Shown here piece after piece: positions 13,701 to 23,031 of a DNA stretch of 64,000 nt (position 1 is the stretch's first letter; the number at the start of each line of letters is the position of its first letter). Both the position numbers and the translations under genes were made by a program. This DNA comes from Liolophura sinensis (taxonomy: Eukaryota > Mollusca > Polyplacophora > Chitonida > Chitonidae), in NCBI RefSeq assembly GCF_032854445.1, contig NC_088301.1, positions 47,799,116 to 47,863,115 on the forward strand, written 5' to 3'. The notes under the pieces were generated by a model, which saw nothing but the letters and a program-made list of their open reading frames with translations, had not been told where the DNA came from and searched no databases.

Positions 13701-15728
13701 GGCGAGGCCTTCGATCAAACCCGGGTCGGGTCATAGCCAGACTATAAAATGGCACTCGTTGCTGCTTTGCTTGGCGCTCCGCACTGAGATGTTACAGCAG
13801 GGAAACATTATAATGCCATTGGGTTGGGTGTCATGTCTGACGTCTTAGGCAAAATACTTCAGGGGCGGCAGGGCTTTGGCGGCATGAACTCGCTCTGAAA
13901 CGAGAATCTATGCGTTGAAACAGACATTCGTATAGCAGCAGTCAACCAATAAGGGCGTTCCAGGTCGATAATCGCAGGCCAATTCTCAAAACGACGTATA
14001 ACACAAACCAAAAAAAAGAACTAAGAAAGTATGTAAAGTACGAAAATAGGACGGAATCATGGAAAGAGAAGCAGTCAACAGTTTTCAATGATGTTGGAAA
14101 GACGCAATGTATATCATAGGTGATTGAGTGAAATCAGTGTTCAAATTGTGTACCATGCCAGAACACCAGTTGTCGATAACAAAATATCTATCTCAGTTAG
14201 GCTTTGATTGCAACTGTTTATATATCTAACTTAACGATCTAATTCCACACGATGAGTAAACTGCCCCTAACCCCAGTGATTCGGAATTAGACACAATCAT
14301 GAAGCACAGCGCAAGGGATTCTGTACGCTCCGTCCATATTTACTTACAAGAAAACTATACTCATTGTTAAACCCGGACTGAATTTATTTGATGGTATATC
14401 ATTGATACACTAGTTCTTGCAGTAAAAAGTTGTGACGTTGATTGAAATCGTCACACAAACACACAGGATGTAGCACACAACACACAGGATGTAGCACACA
14501 ACACGCAGGATACATATTGGTGTCCAAGTAAGGATAAATTACAATGTCAAAATTGAAACTATTCCTCTTGTAAAGTCTGCCAGAGAGGAAACAGGTTTGG
14601 TCTTAGCACAAATATAGCTCCAGATAAGATGCACCATCTGGAGAGTCTTGAGGTTTAAGAAAGGACTGATGTTTTTTAAATAGTTTCTCCAGAAGACAAG
14701 AAGACACACTGTATGTTCACACACCTAAATTGAAACTATCCCTCTTGTAACGTCTGCCAGAGAGGAAACCGGCTTGGTCCGTGTACAAAAATAGGTCCAG
14801 ATAAGATGTACCATCTGGAGAGTCTTGAGATTTGAGAAAGGACTGATGTTTTTTAAATAGTTTCTCCAGAAGACAAGATGACACTCTGTATGTTCACACA
14901 CCTAATGACGAAGTACGACGTAAAACTCCAAGAATACATACAAATTCTTTAAAGACTGAAGTAACCCTTCACATAGGTTCTACGTAAAATGAACAACCAG
15001 GTAAATGTGTAACGATATATGCATCCAGTTTGGCGACCCTTTCTTATGACACATTTAGCATTGTGGGTTGTCAGGGATGGGAATGTTTTTTCAAATTACA
15101 AACTCAATTGTGTTACCCCAAACTTTATAGAGGTTATAGTATGCCATGAGAGGACTTCCTTGCACTTAATATATTTCGAGTCGCAAATATAGTAACTCTT
15201 ATGTCATGCAAACGGAAGTTTCTAAACAACGATTTGATACGTGGTTTCTTCATTCACATCTTAAATCACCGACAATCATCATCGCAATTTGCCAAGTTCA
15301 ATAATTTGCAATGACAGGTAGAAGTTGAAATATCTATAAGGTCAAATATTCCGGCCTAGACGTAACTAAAAAAGCGAATAAATGGCCCAGAAAATAAATA
15401 ACATTCTTGATGAGAATCAAAAGGCTTTGGTATTTTTTAATTATTTTACTTAATAAAAAAGAAAAGCGCCATCAGATTCGTTATTTTTGTTATCGGAGCA
15501 ATTTTTGGATGGGTCATAAAAATAAAAATGTAAATAATTATTCATGACAGTTTATCAGACATTTACACATACATTACCACAATGAACTGTGAAAAAGGAA
15601 TTGAAACGTTGCCGGGTATGTCCGACAGGTAAATGTATTAATGCAAACTTACCCAGGACGAATTCCCAGTTGTGGTAAAAATGGACAGTGCCGCTATTAA
15701 CGATGGACAAAACAAAACTTTTGCACAT
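1621..15728 (-). CDS. small Lys/Glu-rich protein with C-terminal CaaX box (unnamed), isoform A, 4 coding exons
   Basis: I do not recognise the family. Exons in transcript order are 15653-15728, 3108-3250, 2407-2607 and 1621-1767. Their phases fit exactly (1, 0, 0), giving 188 residues plus stop. The start segment (MCKSFVLSIV...) is followed by a Ser-rich, acidic, Cys-containing stretch (PYCYFCDDEEAENTE), then a low-complexity region rich in Lys, Glu, Ala and Pro, and the end GGCLCCTIL. The last four residues form a CaaX box; final Leu usually directs geranylgeranylation, and the two cysteines just before could be palmitoylated (family knowledge). I infer a disordered, membrane-anchored protein. 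The weakest points are the first exon and the long (12.4 kb) first intron. Confidence 0.5.
2407..2607 (-). CDS. common internal exon of CaaX-protein gene (also a possible start)
   Basis: The exon encodes 67 residues starting MSFLFKKKAKEVKTEK and continues Lys/Glu/Ala/Pro-rich. The acceptor (pyrimidine tract ending ccggtag) falls directly before ATG, so the same exon can serve as an internal phase-0 exon or supply its own start after a non-coding leader. The donor is GAG|gtcaga. Alone with the last exon it would give a 115-residue protein. The GC content is clearly higher than in the flanks, as expected for coding sequence. Confidence 0.68.
3108..3250 (-). CDS. internal exon, CaaX-protein gene isoform A
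   Basis: The acceptor is ttctttgtccag and the donor GAG|gtaggc. The exon enters in phase 1 and leaves in phase 0, which joins it in frame to 2407-2607. It encodes SCSSGRSSPKSEEKIPLLSY followed by an acidic segment with PYCYFCDDEEAENTE. The C-x2-C spacing is suggestive, but there are too few ligands for a zinc finger. No other frame of the exon is open throughout. Confidence 0.55.
3657..3675. repeat. (AATT)n microsatellite
   Basis: A short run of AATT repeats, about 19 bases long. Confidence 0.8.
3676..5046. other. intronic/intergenic stretch, no gene seen
   Basis: AT-rich sequence between the 3108-3250 exon and the 26-bp minisatellite. Short open frames occur on both strands, but none has splice signals or motifs that I can support. 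It lies inside the long first intron of the CaaX gene if isoform A is correct. Confidence 0.5.
5047..5144. repeat. 26-bp minisatellite, about 3.8 copies
   Basis: The unit atcacttgtggatgtctatt plus gtctat begins at 5047, 5073, 5099 and 5125. Copies 3 and 4 share a variant base (ggg for gga), so the array grew by duplication of neighbouring units. Short open frames across it are a by-product of the repeat. Confidence 0.92.
5145..9500. other. long non-coding stretch
   Basis: AT-rich DNA with no convincing exon. One possible minus-strand donor (CAAG|gtaaga near 8597) follows about 50 bases with an acceptor-like sequence. Its frame carries a stop, so at best it is an untranslated leader exon of the CaaX gene. 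I see no long repeat here. Confidence 0.45.
9511..9773 (-). mobile_element. tRNA-derived SINE, family 1, near full length
   Basis: On the minus strand the head is tRNA-like: an A-box-like TGGCTCAGTTGCTTAGCG around 9745-9763 and a B-box-like GAGTTCAAGTCC around 9683-9697. A conserved body follows, and the element ends in an A/T-rich tail at the low-coordinate end. Two 5'-truncated relatives occur at 35288-35448 and 61236-61443. The spacing between boxes is long, as in a tRNA with an extended variable arm. Target-site duplication is unclear for this copy. Confidence 0.85.
9821..10340. mobile_element. non-autonomous TIR (MITE-like) element rich in AGGGTC/GACCCT
   Basis: Both ends carry an inverted motif CACTGT[C/T]AA, followed inward by AGGGTCA, and both ends abut a TA dinucleotide (9819-9820 and 10341-10342). 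AGGGTC and its complement recur through the interior on both strands. No transposase frame is visible. A SINE lies inside it at 10012-10165. The TA flanks would fit a Tc1/mariner-type target, which is an inference. Confidence 0.6.
10012..10165 (+). mobile_element. tRNA-derived SINE, family 2, nested
   Basis: An A-box-like GCACAGTTGGTAGAGCG and B-box-like GGGTCGAGTCACAC are about 50 bases apart. The 3' end reads gtacgacgttaaacctcaag then cactcaccc, a tail shared in outline with the family 3 SINE at 62149-62480. The cloverleaf is not well formed, so this is a retroelement and not a working tRNA gene. Confidence 0.78.
10343..13690. other. non-coding stretch with one consensus CRE site
   Basis: No gene could be supported. 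A perfect CRE octamer (TGACGTCA) sits at 11747-11754. TACATGTA occurs near 11114 and 11227. Several short open frames overlap one another on both strands and look like chance. Confidence 0.4.
13695..13909 (+). mobile_element. SINE, family 3, decayed copy
   Basis: The order of landmarks (ccttcgatcaaacccgggtc, ggcactcgttgctgctttg, gatgttacagcagggaaac, cttcaggggcggcagggc, ggcatgaactcgctctg) matches the copy at 62149-62480. The 3' tail is missing here. A tail-like fragment appears at about 14887-14935, so the copy may have been split by later events. Confidence 0.72.
14460..14514. repeat. 21-bp tandem repeat, about 2.6 copies
   Basis: The unit cacacaggatgtagcacacaa begins at 14460, 14481 and 14502; the last copy is partial and diverged. 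Confidence 0.88.
14550..14904. repeat. tandem duplication of a ~177-bp unit
   Basis: Two copies (14550-14726 and 14727-14904) match closely over their whole length, differing by scattered substitutions. Each ends in tgttcacacaccta, which resembles part of the family 3 SINE (tgtaaacacaccta near 62400). The second copy continues into a SINE-like 3' tail. Confidence 0.92.
14905..14940 (+). mobile_element. SINE 3' tail fragment
   Basis: The stretch gaagtacgacgtaaaactcc aag resembles the 3' ends of the SINEs at 10012-10165 and 62149-62480. It directly follows the 177-bp duplication. Confidence 0.55.
15653..15728 (-). CDS. alternative first coding exon A of CaaX-protein gene
   Basis: A strong donor (CCTGG|gtaagt) closes an open frame that can start at ATG 15726-15728. 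It encodes 25 residues (MCKSFVLSIVNSGTVHFYHN plus WEFVL) and leaves in phase 1, exactly what exon 3108-3250 needs. The frame stays open for about 20 more codons upstream, so the start is not certain. No TATA element is obvious. Confidence 0.42.
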
Positions 15729-16860
15729 GCAGGGGCGTCCTACATTTGAGGGATCGATATCGTCAACAGTGGATCGGCTTTGTCAAAGAGCTCCTAGCCT
15801 TTTAAATACCGATAGGCAATAACGACAGGTATGTACAGGTATATGAACAAAGCTAACTCCCACCTGTACTTGAAAAGATATCGATTTCTGGATACCCTTT
15901 GTCACACCTGTTGCCGGAACAATGTCAAATTACGGCAATAGCGCTACTACTGAGGACTGTCAGTCGATAAACAGTCACAACACATCTGTATGGGTTTATA
16001 CCGAGCACCTTTATTCACATCATAAATAAGAGCAAGCCTCAGACTGTAATCATGCCACGTGAAAATATCCCCAAACTGTCCAAAAATAACTGAAAGCAGC
16101 CTTTCCTTCGGAGAAAAAAAATATATAAATTGTGGTTCACTGTTATTGCAATATATTCAGCGTAAGTATAAACCATCATTAGTTACAGAGAAGGACTACA
16201 TATAGAGAGATGGCACATGTGCATAAGATATCCTTCTTTTCTAACAGGTATACCTGAAAACATCTTAATAACATGTTAATACTTTGGTGATTGATACCTT
16301 CTATTGTCTGTTTGGAGGGCATGTTAAGCGGTAATCATTTCTTAATTATAGGTTTGCTCGTAAAAGATTTTTTTTGATATAAAAGAAACTTTAACACAAC
16401 GTGCATTCACGGGCTAATACATTCGCTATATGTAAGTTTTCTTTTTTATGTCTACACGAATCAAACACACTGTTCTCCAACAAATGCATGGCAAAGACAG
16501 CAAATAGTTTGAACCAAGAATCCAGTTAATATCAGAAGAAGAACATCAATGCGTTCCATAAAGGGACACAACTCTCAACAAACTTTTAGAACCCACTTAA
16601 TATAACAAATACAACAGTTGAGCTTTACCGCTCATATAAGAGGATAACATAACTACATACACAATATACAGTGTACATGTTATATTTAGAAGTACAAACA
16701 TATGACTGGAATTTGATGAAATAGCAAAAGGGTTATTCTTGAACAGGAATCTTGCTCTTTTCGCACAGTTGCATAACAAATGTGTATGTTAATCTCTGTG
16801 ACCTTGGTCCGCTTACCATGTGACAAAAGGTCATAGTTCATACGGTCAGCGTATACTTAC
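15729..16860. other. spacer between alternative 5' exons, nothing else seen
   Basis: AT-rich sequence without supportable genes or large repeats. It would include the promoter of first exon A if that exon is real. Confidence 0.4.
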
Positions 16861-16937
16861 CACTGGAACTTCCAGACGATTCGTTGAAAACGGGTTTGCT
16901 CTTGTTATCATTTTCTTAGTTTTCTTCTTGCTTTGAC
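16861..16937 (-). CDS. second coding exon of alternative start B, CaaX-protein gene
   Basis: The acceptor is cttctctacag and the donor GTG|gtaagt. The exon enters in phase 1 and leaves in phase 0. Read in the only open frame it encodes QSKKKTKKMITRANPFSTNR plus LEVPV. The Lys-rich start continues the basic run of the preceding exon across the intron, which supports the join. Phase 0 exit fits the common exon 2407-2607 and not 3108-3250. Confidence 0.58.
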
Positions 16938-17346
16938 CTGTAGAGAAGTGCAGACACTGTCAGGGCAAGAACTAGTTACACTGGCTGACCCCGCAGGTTT
17001 AACGAGTACAGACGTATTAATGGATAAAATCCGTGAGATGTGTTATACACATTCAGTTGCTCCAAATCATTGATTCTAATACATGTGAAGCATTTTACTA
17101 TAAAAGTGTTTACATTAACTTTTATTGACGTTTTAATAATCATTATATGACTCCATTTCAGTTGTTTTATTCATCTTTAAGAAGGAAGAGTCAATAAAAT
17201 GTTGAGATGTGTTTGTTAGAGAACTCACTTTCGAAATATCTTATATTAATTATTTTTAAGTTTAACAGATTTTGGGATTGATGGCTTTTGGCAGTCTCCA
17301 ATTATGTGTAACAACAAGCGTCATTACATGATAACAGTTTACCCAC

Positions 17347-17473
17347 CGTTTTTCTTGTTCTTCTTCTTCCGGTTGCGCCGGCGCCCTCCGATAAATATGC
17401 CCATCCCCTCCGCGTCCATTAGCAAGCTGCTATTGAGAGCATCGTGAATCTTCAATCTGAGGGGCCGAGTCAT
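17347..17473 (-). CDS. first coding exon B: basic N-terminus
   Basis: ATG at 17471-17473 starts MTRPLRLKIHDALNSSLLMD, and the exon ends in a strongly basic run (RRRNRKKKNKKN) at donor AACG|gtgggt. An in-frame TAG lies eight codons upstream of the ATG, so the start is well bounded. An acceptor-like cttcag at about 17480 suggests that an untranslated exon precedes it. Local GC content is high. With 16861-16937, 2407-2607 and 1621-1767 it would give a 183-residue isoform. The basic run could be a nuclear signal or a membrane-contact patch. Confidence 0.6.
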
Positions 17474-17479
17474 CTTTTT

Positions 17480-18786
17480 CTGAAGAGGGATGGGCAGCTA
17501 GGTTATTCGAATAGCTGCATGGTCTACCTTGGGAAAGAAAACCTTATTGTAAGACGATGGAATTAGTGTTAAACCAAGAAATTAGTGTTAGACGAAAGAA
17601 CTGTACGAGTGATGCCTGTGGTCGGACTGTATTGTGACTTGATGGTTGTGGATTAAGTCATTTTCTTGGCATTCACCATTAGTTCATCACGGCAATTCGA
17701 AATGATTAACTTGGAAAGATGCTTTACCTATATTTATCTGGGTGTTTTACAGTGCATGTCGTAACAGGGTTACATTGCAAATAAATCCAGCATCCATCAC
17801 AGTAAAACGCTAGCCCAGGCGGACAGGAAGGGCTCTGTTTATCCCCGGACTGCTGCCTATTTCATCCAGTATGGGAAAATTTCACTTACTTTGCGCCCAT
17901 CTTAATATTTGGTTCTCCTTTGCAAAGGATCAAGAAAAGTCAGATTGGAAAAACTTCGAACCACCAGTAGATACCTTGCTTGGAACTTTCAAAAGTTTCA
18001 ACGGCTGTTGGGCTAGTAAAAAAAACTAAACGCACATCATATCAGTTTTCAATCCTCCTTCAACTATTCTTGTACACTTTCGTAGCTCACTGGTACTTGA
18101 AACGCTCAGATTTGTTTTCTTTTTCAGGTGACATTTCATTCATTGTGAAAAACAAATAAAACCGAATAAAACAGGAGGCGACCAAAATACTTTTTTGTTC
18201 ATTGATCATTTGAATGAAAAAATGTCAAATGAATTGAGAGGTCAACGACCTACACGACTAACGTAACTGCAAATTGTGAAAATCCTCCAGTCTTATTGAG
18301 GGGAGGGCGTACGAATTTTCTGTTAACATGAGCAACATTGCCTCATGTTTCAACACTTCTATATGGAAGTTGATATTTCTATTGATCGCATACCTATTTG
18401 TCAATGTCGGTGTTTGACACCTTGTGGAAACAGAACGTAATCTGCCGGGCAAAACTACAGCTGGGACAAAATGAACACAGAACCTAGAGCTTTACTGTCG
18501 CTTTAGATAAAGTACAAACTTACGTGATAAAGAAGCCTTATATTGCTGAACACTCGATCTTAGTTCAAAGCAACAATTTGCCACGACCACTGATATGGCA
18601 CGACAGCTCAAGTGTAAATTTCACGAAGTGATAGTGGTTTCACTGCGAGGTAATGTTTCTGAAACTTCAGCTAGTTCAGTTAGTTAGGTACGGAGGCTCA
18701 TACACGACATTTGTAATCTTTACATTCGTAACCCACATGATAAGTGTATGTAGACTGGGGTGAATTCGGGGGTCTCATAATGATGA
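17480..18786. other. intergenic, no gene seen
   Basis: No supportable exon or repeat. It may hold the promoter of first exon B. Confidence 0.4.
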
Positions 18787-18998
18787 AAGGTGAGAACCTT
18801 TTCACAGGGGGGAGAAACTGTTTATCTCCCGGAAGGTGAGAACCTTTTTCATCAGGGGGAGAACTGTTTTCTCCCGGAAGGTGAGAACCTTTTCCTCAGG
18901 GGGGAGAACTGTTTTCTCCCGGAAGGTGAGAACCTTTTCATCAGGGGGAGAACTGTTTTCTCCCCGGAAGGTGAGAACCTTTTCATCAAGGTGGGAAA
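18787..18998. repeat. 45-bp minisatellite with internal palindromes, about 4.7 copies
   Basis: Units start with aaggtgagaacctttt at 18787, 18833, 18878, 18923 and 18968. Each holds two short palindromes: aaggt...acctt, and gggagaa...ttctccc. Because 45 is divisible by three and the unit lacks stops, open frames run through it on both strands; I do not regard them as genes. Confidence 0.95.
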
Positions 18999-19161
18999 CC
19001 AAAGAAAAAGTTACAAAACGTAGAAAATGTAAATGTTGTGTATAGGGACCACACAGAAACTTCATATGACAATATGGACACGCTTATATGGTTCAGATAT
19101 CAAAAGGTTTTTACAGTGTTTCTCTTTTCCCGCACACATACATTCTATTCCAGGTAGTACT

Positions 19162-19361
19162 NNNNNNNNNNNNNNNNNNNNNNNNNNNNNNNNNNNNNNN
19201 NNNNNNNNNNNNNNNNNNNNNNNNNNNNNNNNNNNNNNNNNNNNNNNNNNNNNNNNNNNNNNNNNNNNNNNNNNNNNNNNNNNNNNNNNNNNNNNNNNNN
19301 NNNNNNNNNNNNNNNNNNNNNNNNNNNNNNNNNNNNNNNNNNNNNNNNNNNNNNNNNNNNN
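19162..19361. other. assembly gap of 200 N
   Basis: Exactly 200 unknown bases, which suggests a placeholder length. Open frames that cross it are meaningless. It lies about 160 bases from the 45-bp minisatellite, which may be what broke the assembly. Confidence 0.99.
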
Positions 19362-20859
19362 AATTACTGTTAGTACTGAGTAAAAAAACACAAAGAAGTA
19401 GGTAAGTTCTTATTTTGAAGGTATTGGTGCTATCCAGTTATGTTAGCACAGTACGCGGAGGTAAACGCAAACTATGAGGGTTCTGATATAAACGCATGCC
19501 GTACTCATCACTGCAAGCTTTCTTGTAGATGTATTGGTAGGCTCAAAAGAGTACACGTGAAACTATACCAGCGAAAAAAAGCACAGCCTGATTCCACAGC
19601 TGTATTTACTGCGTGCTGCATGTCTCTCGCTACAAAGGTGAACGTCTTTAAGCCGTTGCTGGATGACTCTGTTCGCATCCTATACGTAGACCACGATACA
19701 AAGCATGCAGATCTGCACACACATATAGTGACCAAGGTAGCCTATACTGTACAGAATCCGCCTTTCCTCATACTATTTAGGCTTACAGCAAAACCTATGC
19801 TGAAAGTGTTAATTGTCGGCGAGGCTAATATGATCTTTTAAGGTATGTAAACCACACTGGTGGAAGTCTGGTTTATACTTACACAGTCCTGGCTTATTTA
19901 GTTTTTGCTGAAGTCCGCAAAGTGAGTTTTGTACCGTTCTTTCAGGAGTCCAGTCAATCGCACCTCATTCATACCATGTGAACCAACGCGTGCTTCTTGA
20001 TGACGTCATACACAGAGCATGCCCTGCATGTGCTTCTTGAAGAAATGCCAGTAATAGGTGGCGCTGCTTCAGGGGAAACGTTGGTACACGTGCAGAATAT
20101 TAGCGGCAATCTTCACTTCGTAAGGGTAGTAACATGTAACGATGACTTTCTATATTCCTCATCAGACCCGGCTGCTTAAAATGGATTATTTTAAGATTTT
20201 TGTTTTAAATAGCTGACACTTTGTACAGGCATTTCGTGTCTCCATGTTCGTCAACGATACGGACAGTGTGCAACAAAACTGTATTCACAGAACAACCAAC
20301 TCACATATATTCGACAATGGATTTTTATTATACTGATGCAAACACTGAGTCAATTCAGAGATTTTCAGTGAATGATAAAATGATAGAACGAACAAGTAAC
20401 AAAATGCAAAAAACATGTTTGATATGTGACGTGCATGTGATAATGAAGCATGTAGGCTACAATGGAACATATACATGCCTCACTAGTTGTCTGGTTGGGC
20501 ACGGGAAGAAGATGGTATCTTAAAATGACGAATATCTGGTCTACGATACAAATGTGCAACACAACGGTTATTATGACAGGATGTTCTTTCTATATTTACC
20601 CAACAGGGCTACAACAACACAGACTATATGCCTATTGAAGCTGGTAAATGTTGTAACATGGGCTACTGTTGCTTGCTCCACATTATCTGGTACTTGACAA
20701 ACACCGGTGAACAAATGAAATCTGGGCAACATACATGCAAATCCATCACCAAATTAACCTGTTAAAGCCCAGCACCTTCCACATCAATATGGTTCACGCA
20801 CGGCAACGCTTCTATAAGCAATTATGGAAGAGAATCTTGAAACAACATTCCTGTCTTTT
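19362..20859. other. non-coding region right of the gap
   Basis: An open frame at 19440-19841 (+, 133 codons) has no motif, splice context or composition that I recognise, so I leave it uncalled. A perfect CRE octamer lies at 20001-20008. Confidence 0.4.
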
Positions 20860-20865
20860 TTTATT
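20860..20865 (-). terminator. candidate poly(A) signal for BRPF gene
   Basis: The minus strand reads AATAAA about 1.97 kb beyond the BRPF stop codon. The intervening 20866-22838 has no coding signal and would be a long 3' UTR. Closer, weaker hexamer variants could be used instead. Confidence 0.3.
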
Positions 20866-22838
20866 ATACATTTCTTTTTCCTAGGAAGACAAATTAAACC
20901 AAAAATTAATCAATTTTATAAGAGAATCAGTACATGTAGTTCATGAGACAATTTTTCAGATTGAAGTAATAACTGCATGTATAAATGAGTCAATGCTTTG
21001 AGTTGCTGTTGCCCTTGGTACATGGAAAAACTGTAACTAAAGTCTGAAGGCATATGTTGTGGATCAGTGATGTGAAGTACATGTATTTGTATTGATGAAC
21101 AGATATTTATCAAAACAGCAGAGACTGGCTGCACAAGGAAGTATATTCTTGTTTGATAGACCAACCGCCTTTCTTACTTACTGACTGAGGGTTTGCGCAA
21201 TGCTGTCTTCCATAGAAAGGCCATGTTTCCATATAAATTTTAATACTCTACTAGAAACACCTTGATTTACCAAAACATGCCCAAAAGTTTAAGAACTTCT
21301 ATCGCATTTCTAACTTCTTAACCATCTCCAGTTCTGCTCCAATAGTAACAGAAGCATCATGGTAACAAAGAGTGCCAATTACATTTTCAATTCACCCTCT
21401 TTTCCAAGTCTTTCACCTCAAAAAGCTAAATGCAAAACACCAAATAAACTCTAGCTACATTGAAGCACACTAGTTGTCAGCGAATAAATATTTATCTTTT
21501 CCGATATACTCTATTTAAATTTAAATAATTTCTCTTTAGAACAGTTCCAACATATATATCTACAAAAACTAACATCCATGGTTGTCAATAATGTTATTAA
21601 TAAGGATACAACCTCTACAAACCACAAGTACTTACTACTGCCTCTTTTCTCAAAACAATGAATTAAGAGACTGATACCTGTTTTATTATCTTTGTGATGT
21701 ACACAGGCTATAGTCTAATGGCAGTGATGTGTTGAATGGTTTTAAGGTCTGAGATTCAATGATGGAAAATGCTGAACCAAATACACGTGTGTTCGTAATG
21801 GATCACTTGTGATGAAATGACACACTTTCACATTATACACACATCGATCTTCAATGAATAGTGATAATGGCTTGTGGAAGCTTGTTATGCTTTCAGCAAT
21901 AGCACTTAGTTGCACATCTCATTTCTATGAACACACAAAAGTATCACCTTCCATAGACTCAAAGATGGTAACAATGACTTTGTGGTGATGTAGGCTTACA
22001 TGTATATGATCAAACACGCATGTTTAATACAAAATTATAAATATATTACCAAATATACGCCCAAAGTCTAAAATCAGATTGTTCTTTACAAATTCAATAT
22101 CTTTGAAATATGACTGTAAATTTAAAATCTGCAACAATGAGGATCGCCTTTCATACAGAAACTTTCATTCAGAGAAAAACGTGTTAACATATAAACATGG
22201 ATCAAAATTTTACAATAAGCTTGGGACTTTGCCGCTTCCAGGCTGCACTTCTCAAAATCCTTTACCACTTTCAGCATACAATCATGGGCTTGAACATACA
22301 TTGTACATGTTGTAAATACATATATTTTGTGCATGACATTACTGTAACACCAACGTAATTGTTGTCCAACTCATTAAAACACTGGTACCCAAAGTTCACT
22401 CATTCAATCACAAGCATCTGCCAGTCATTATGCCTGAGTTCAGACATTGATATATTCATAGTACAATGTAGATAATTCATGACATACCGTTGGGACAGTC
22501 ACACCAGCCTGGAAGTAATTAAATACAGATTCAGTTTCAGACAATACTGTTGAGGTATATGGTGAGATTCACAAAATGTACTGGTAAAATACCTTTTGTC
22601 TTTGTGAAACTGAATTCAAATAGATCACGGCCTATTTGAACATACAGGTCATAACACCACTTCTATGCCAGGAAGTATAAATTGCAAAACAGAAACAATT
22701 AAATCCTGGTTTCAAGCCATCTGACACAATTGCATTACACTCTAAATGTATCACACATACTCTGCAATTCATTATGTCTTCAGTTAGAGTCAGCCACCAT
22801 ATGGTACGTGCACTCTTAGATTATGGCAAGATCACTGA

Positions 22839-23031
22839 TCAGTCTTCAGTGCTAGACTCGCCGGACAATGGATTCGGTTCGCCAGTCACGCTACATCTGT
22901 GCAGAATGGCTTTCTCATATGCCTTTCGGACAGCTTTTCGCACATTTGGCTTCCTGTTTTCTAGAAGCTTAGCCTTGTCAAGTCCAGAATCGACACCCAA
23001 TGGCTCCAGCTTGTTTCTTGGTAACCACTGC
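22839..23031 (-). CDS. BRPF: BRPF last coding exon: end of PWWP domain
   Basis: After acceptor tgtattgcag the exon completes the Trp codon split across the intron and encodes [20 protein letters not shown] and on to a Ser/Glu/Asp-rich end and stop. The segment matches the well conserved PWWP tail of BRPF proteins, including the long C-terminal helix ([20 protein letters not shown]). Confidence 0.93.

Noticed and set aside
18790-19065. Open frames on both strands through the 45-bp array
   Set aside because: They arise because the unit is a multiple of three without stops; peptides are pure repeats and there is no gene context.
19033-19405. Open frames spanning the N block
   Set aside because: Most of their length is unknown sequence, so they are artefacts of translating N.
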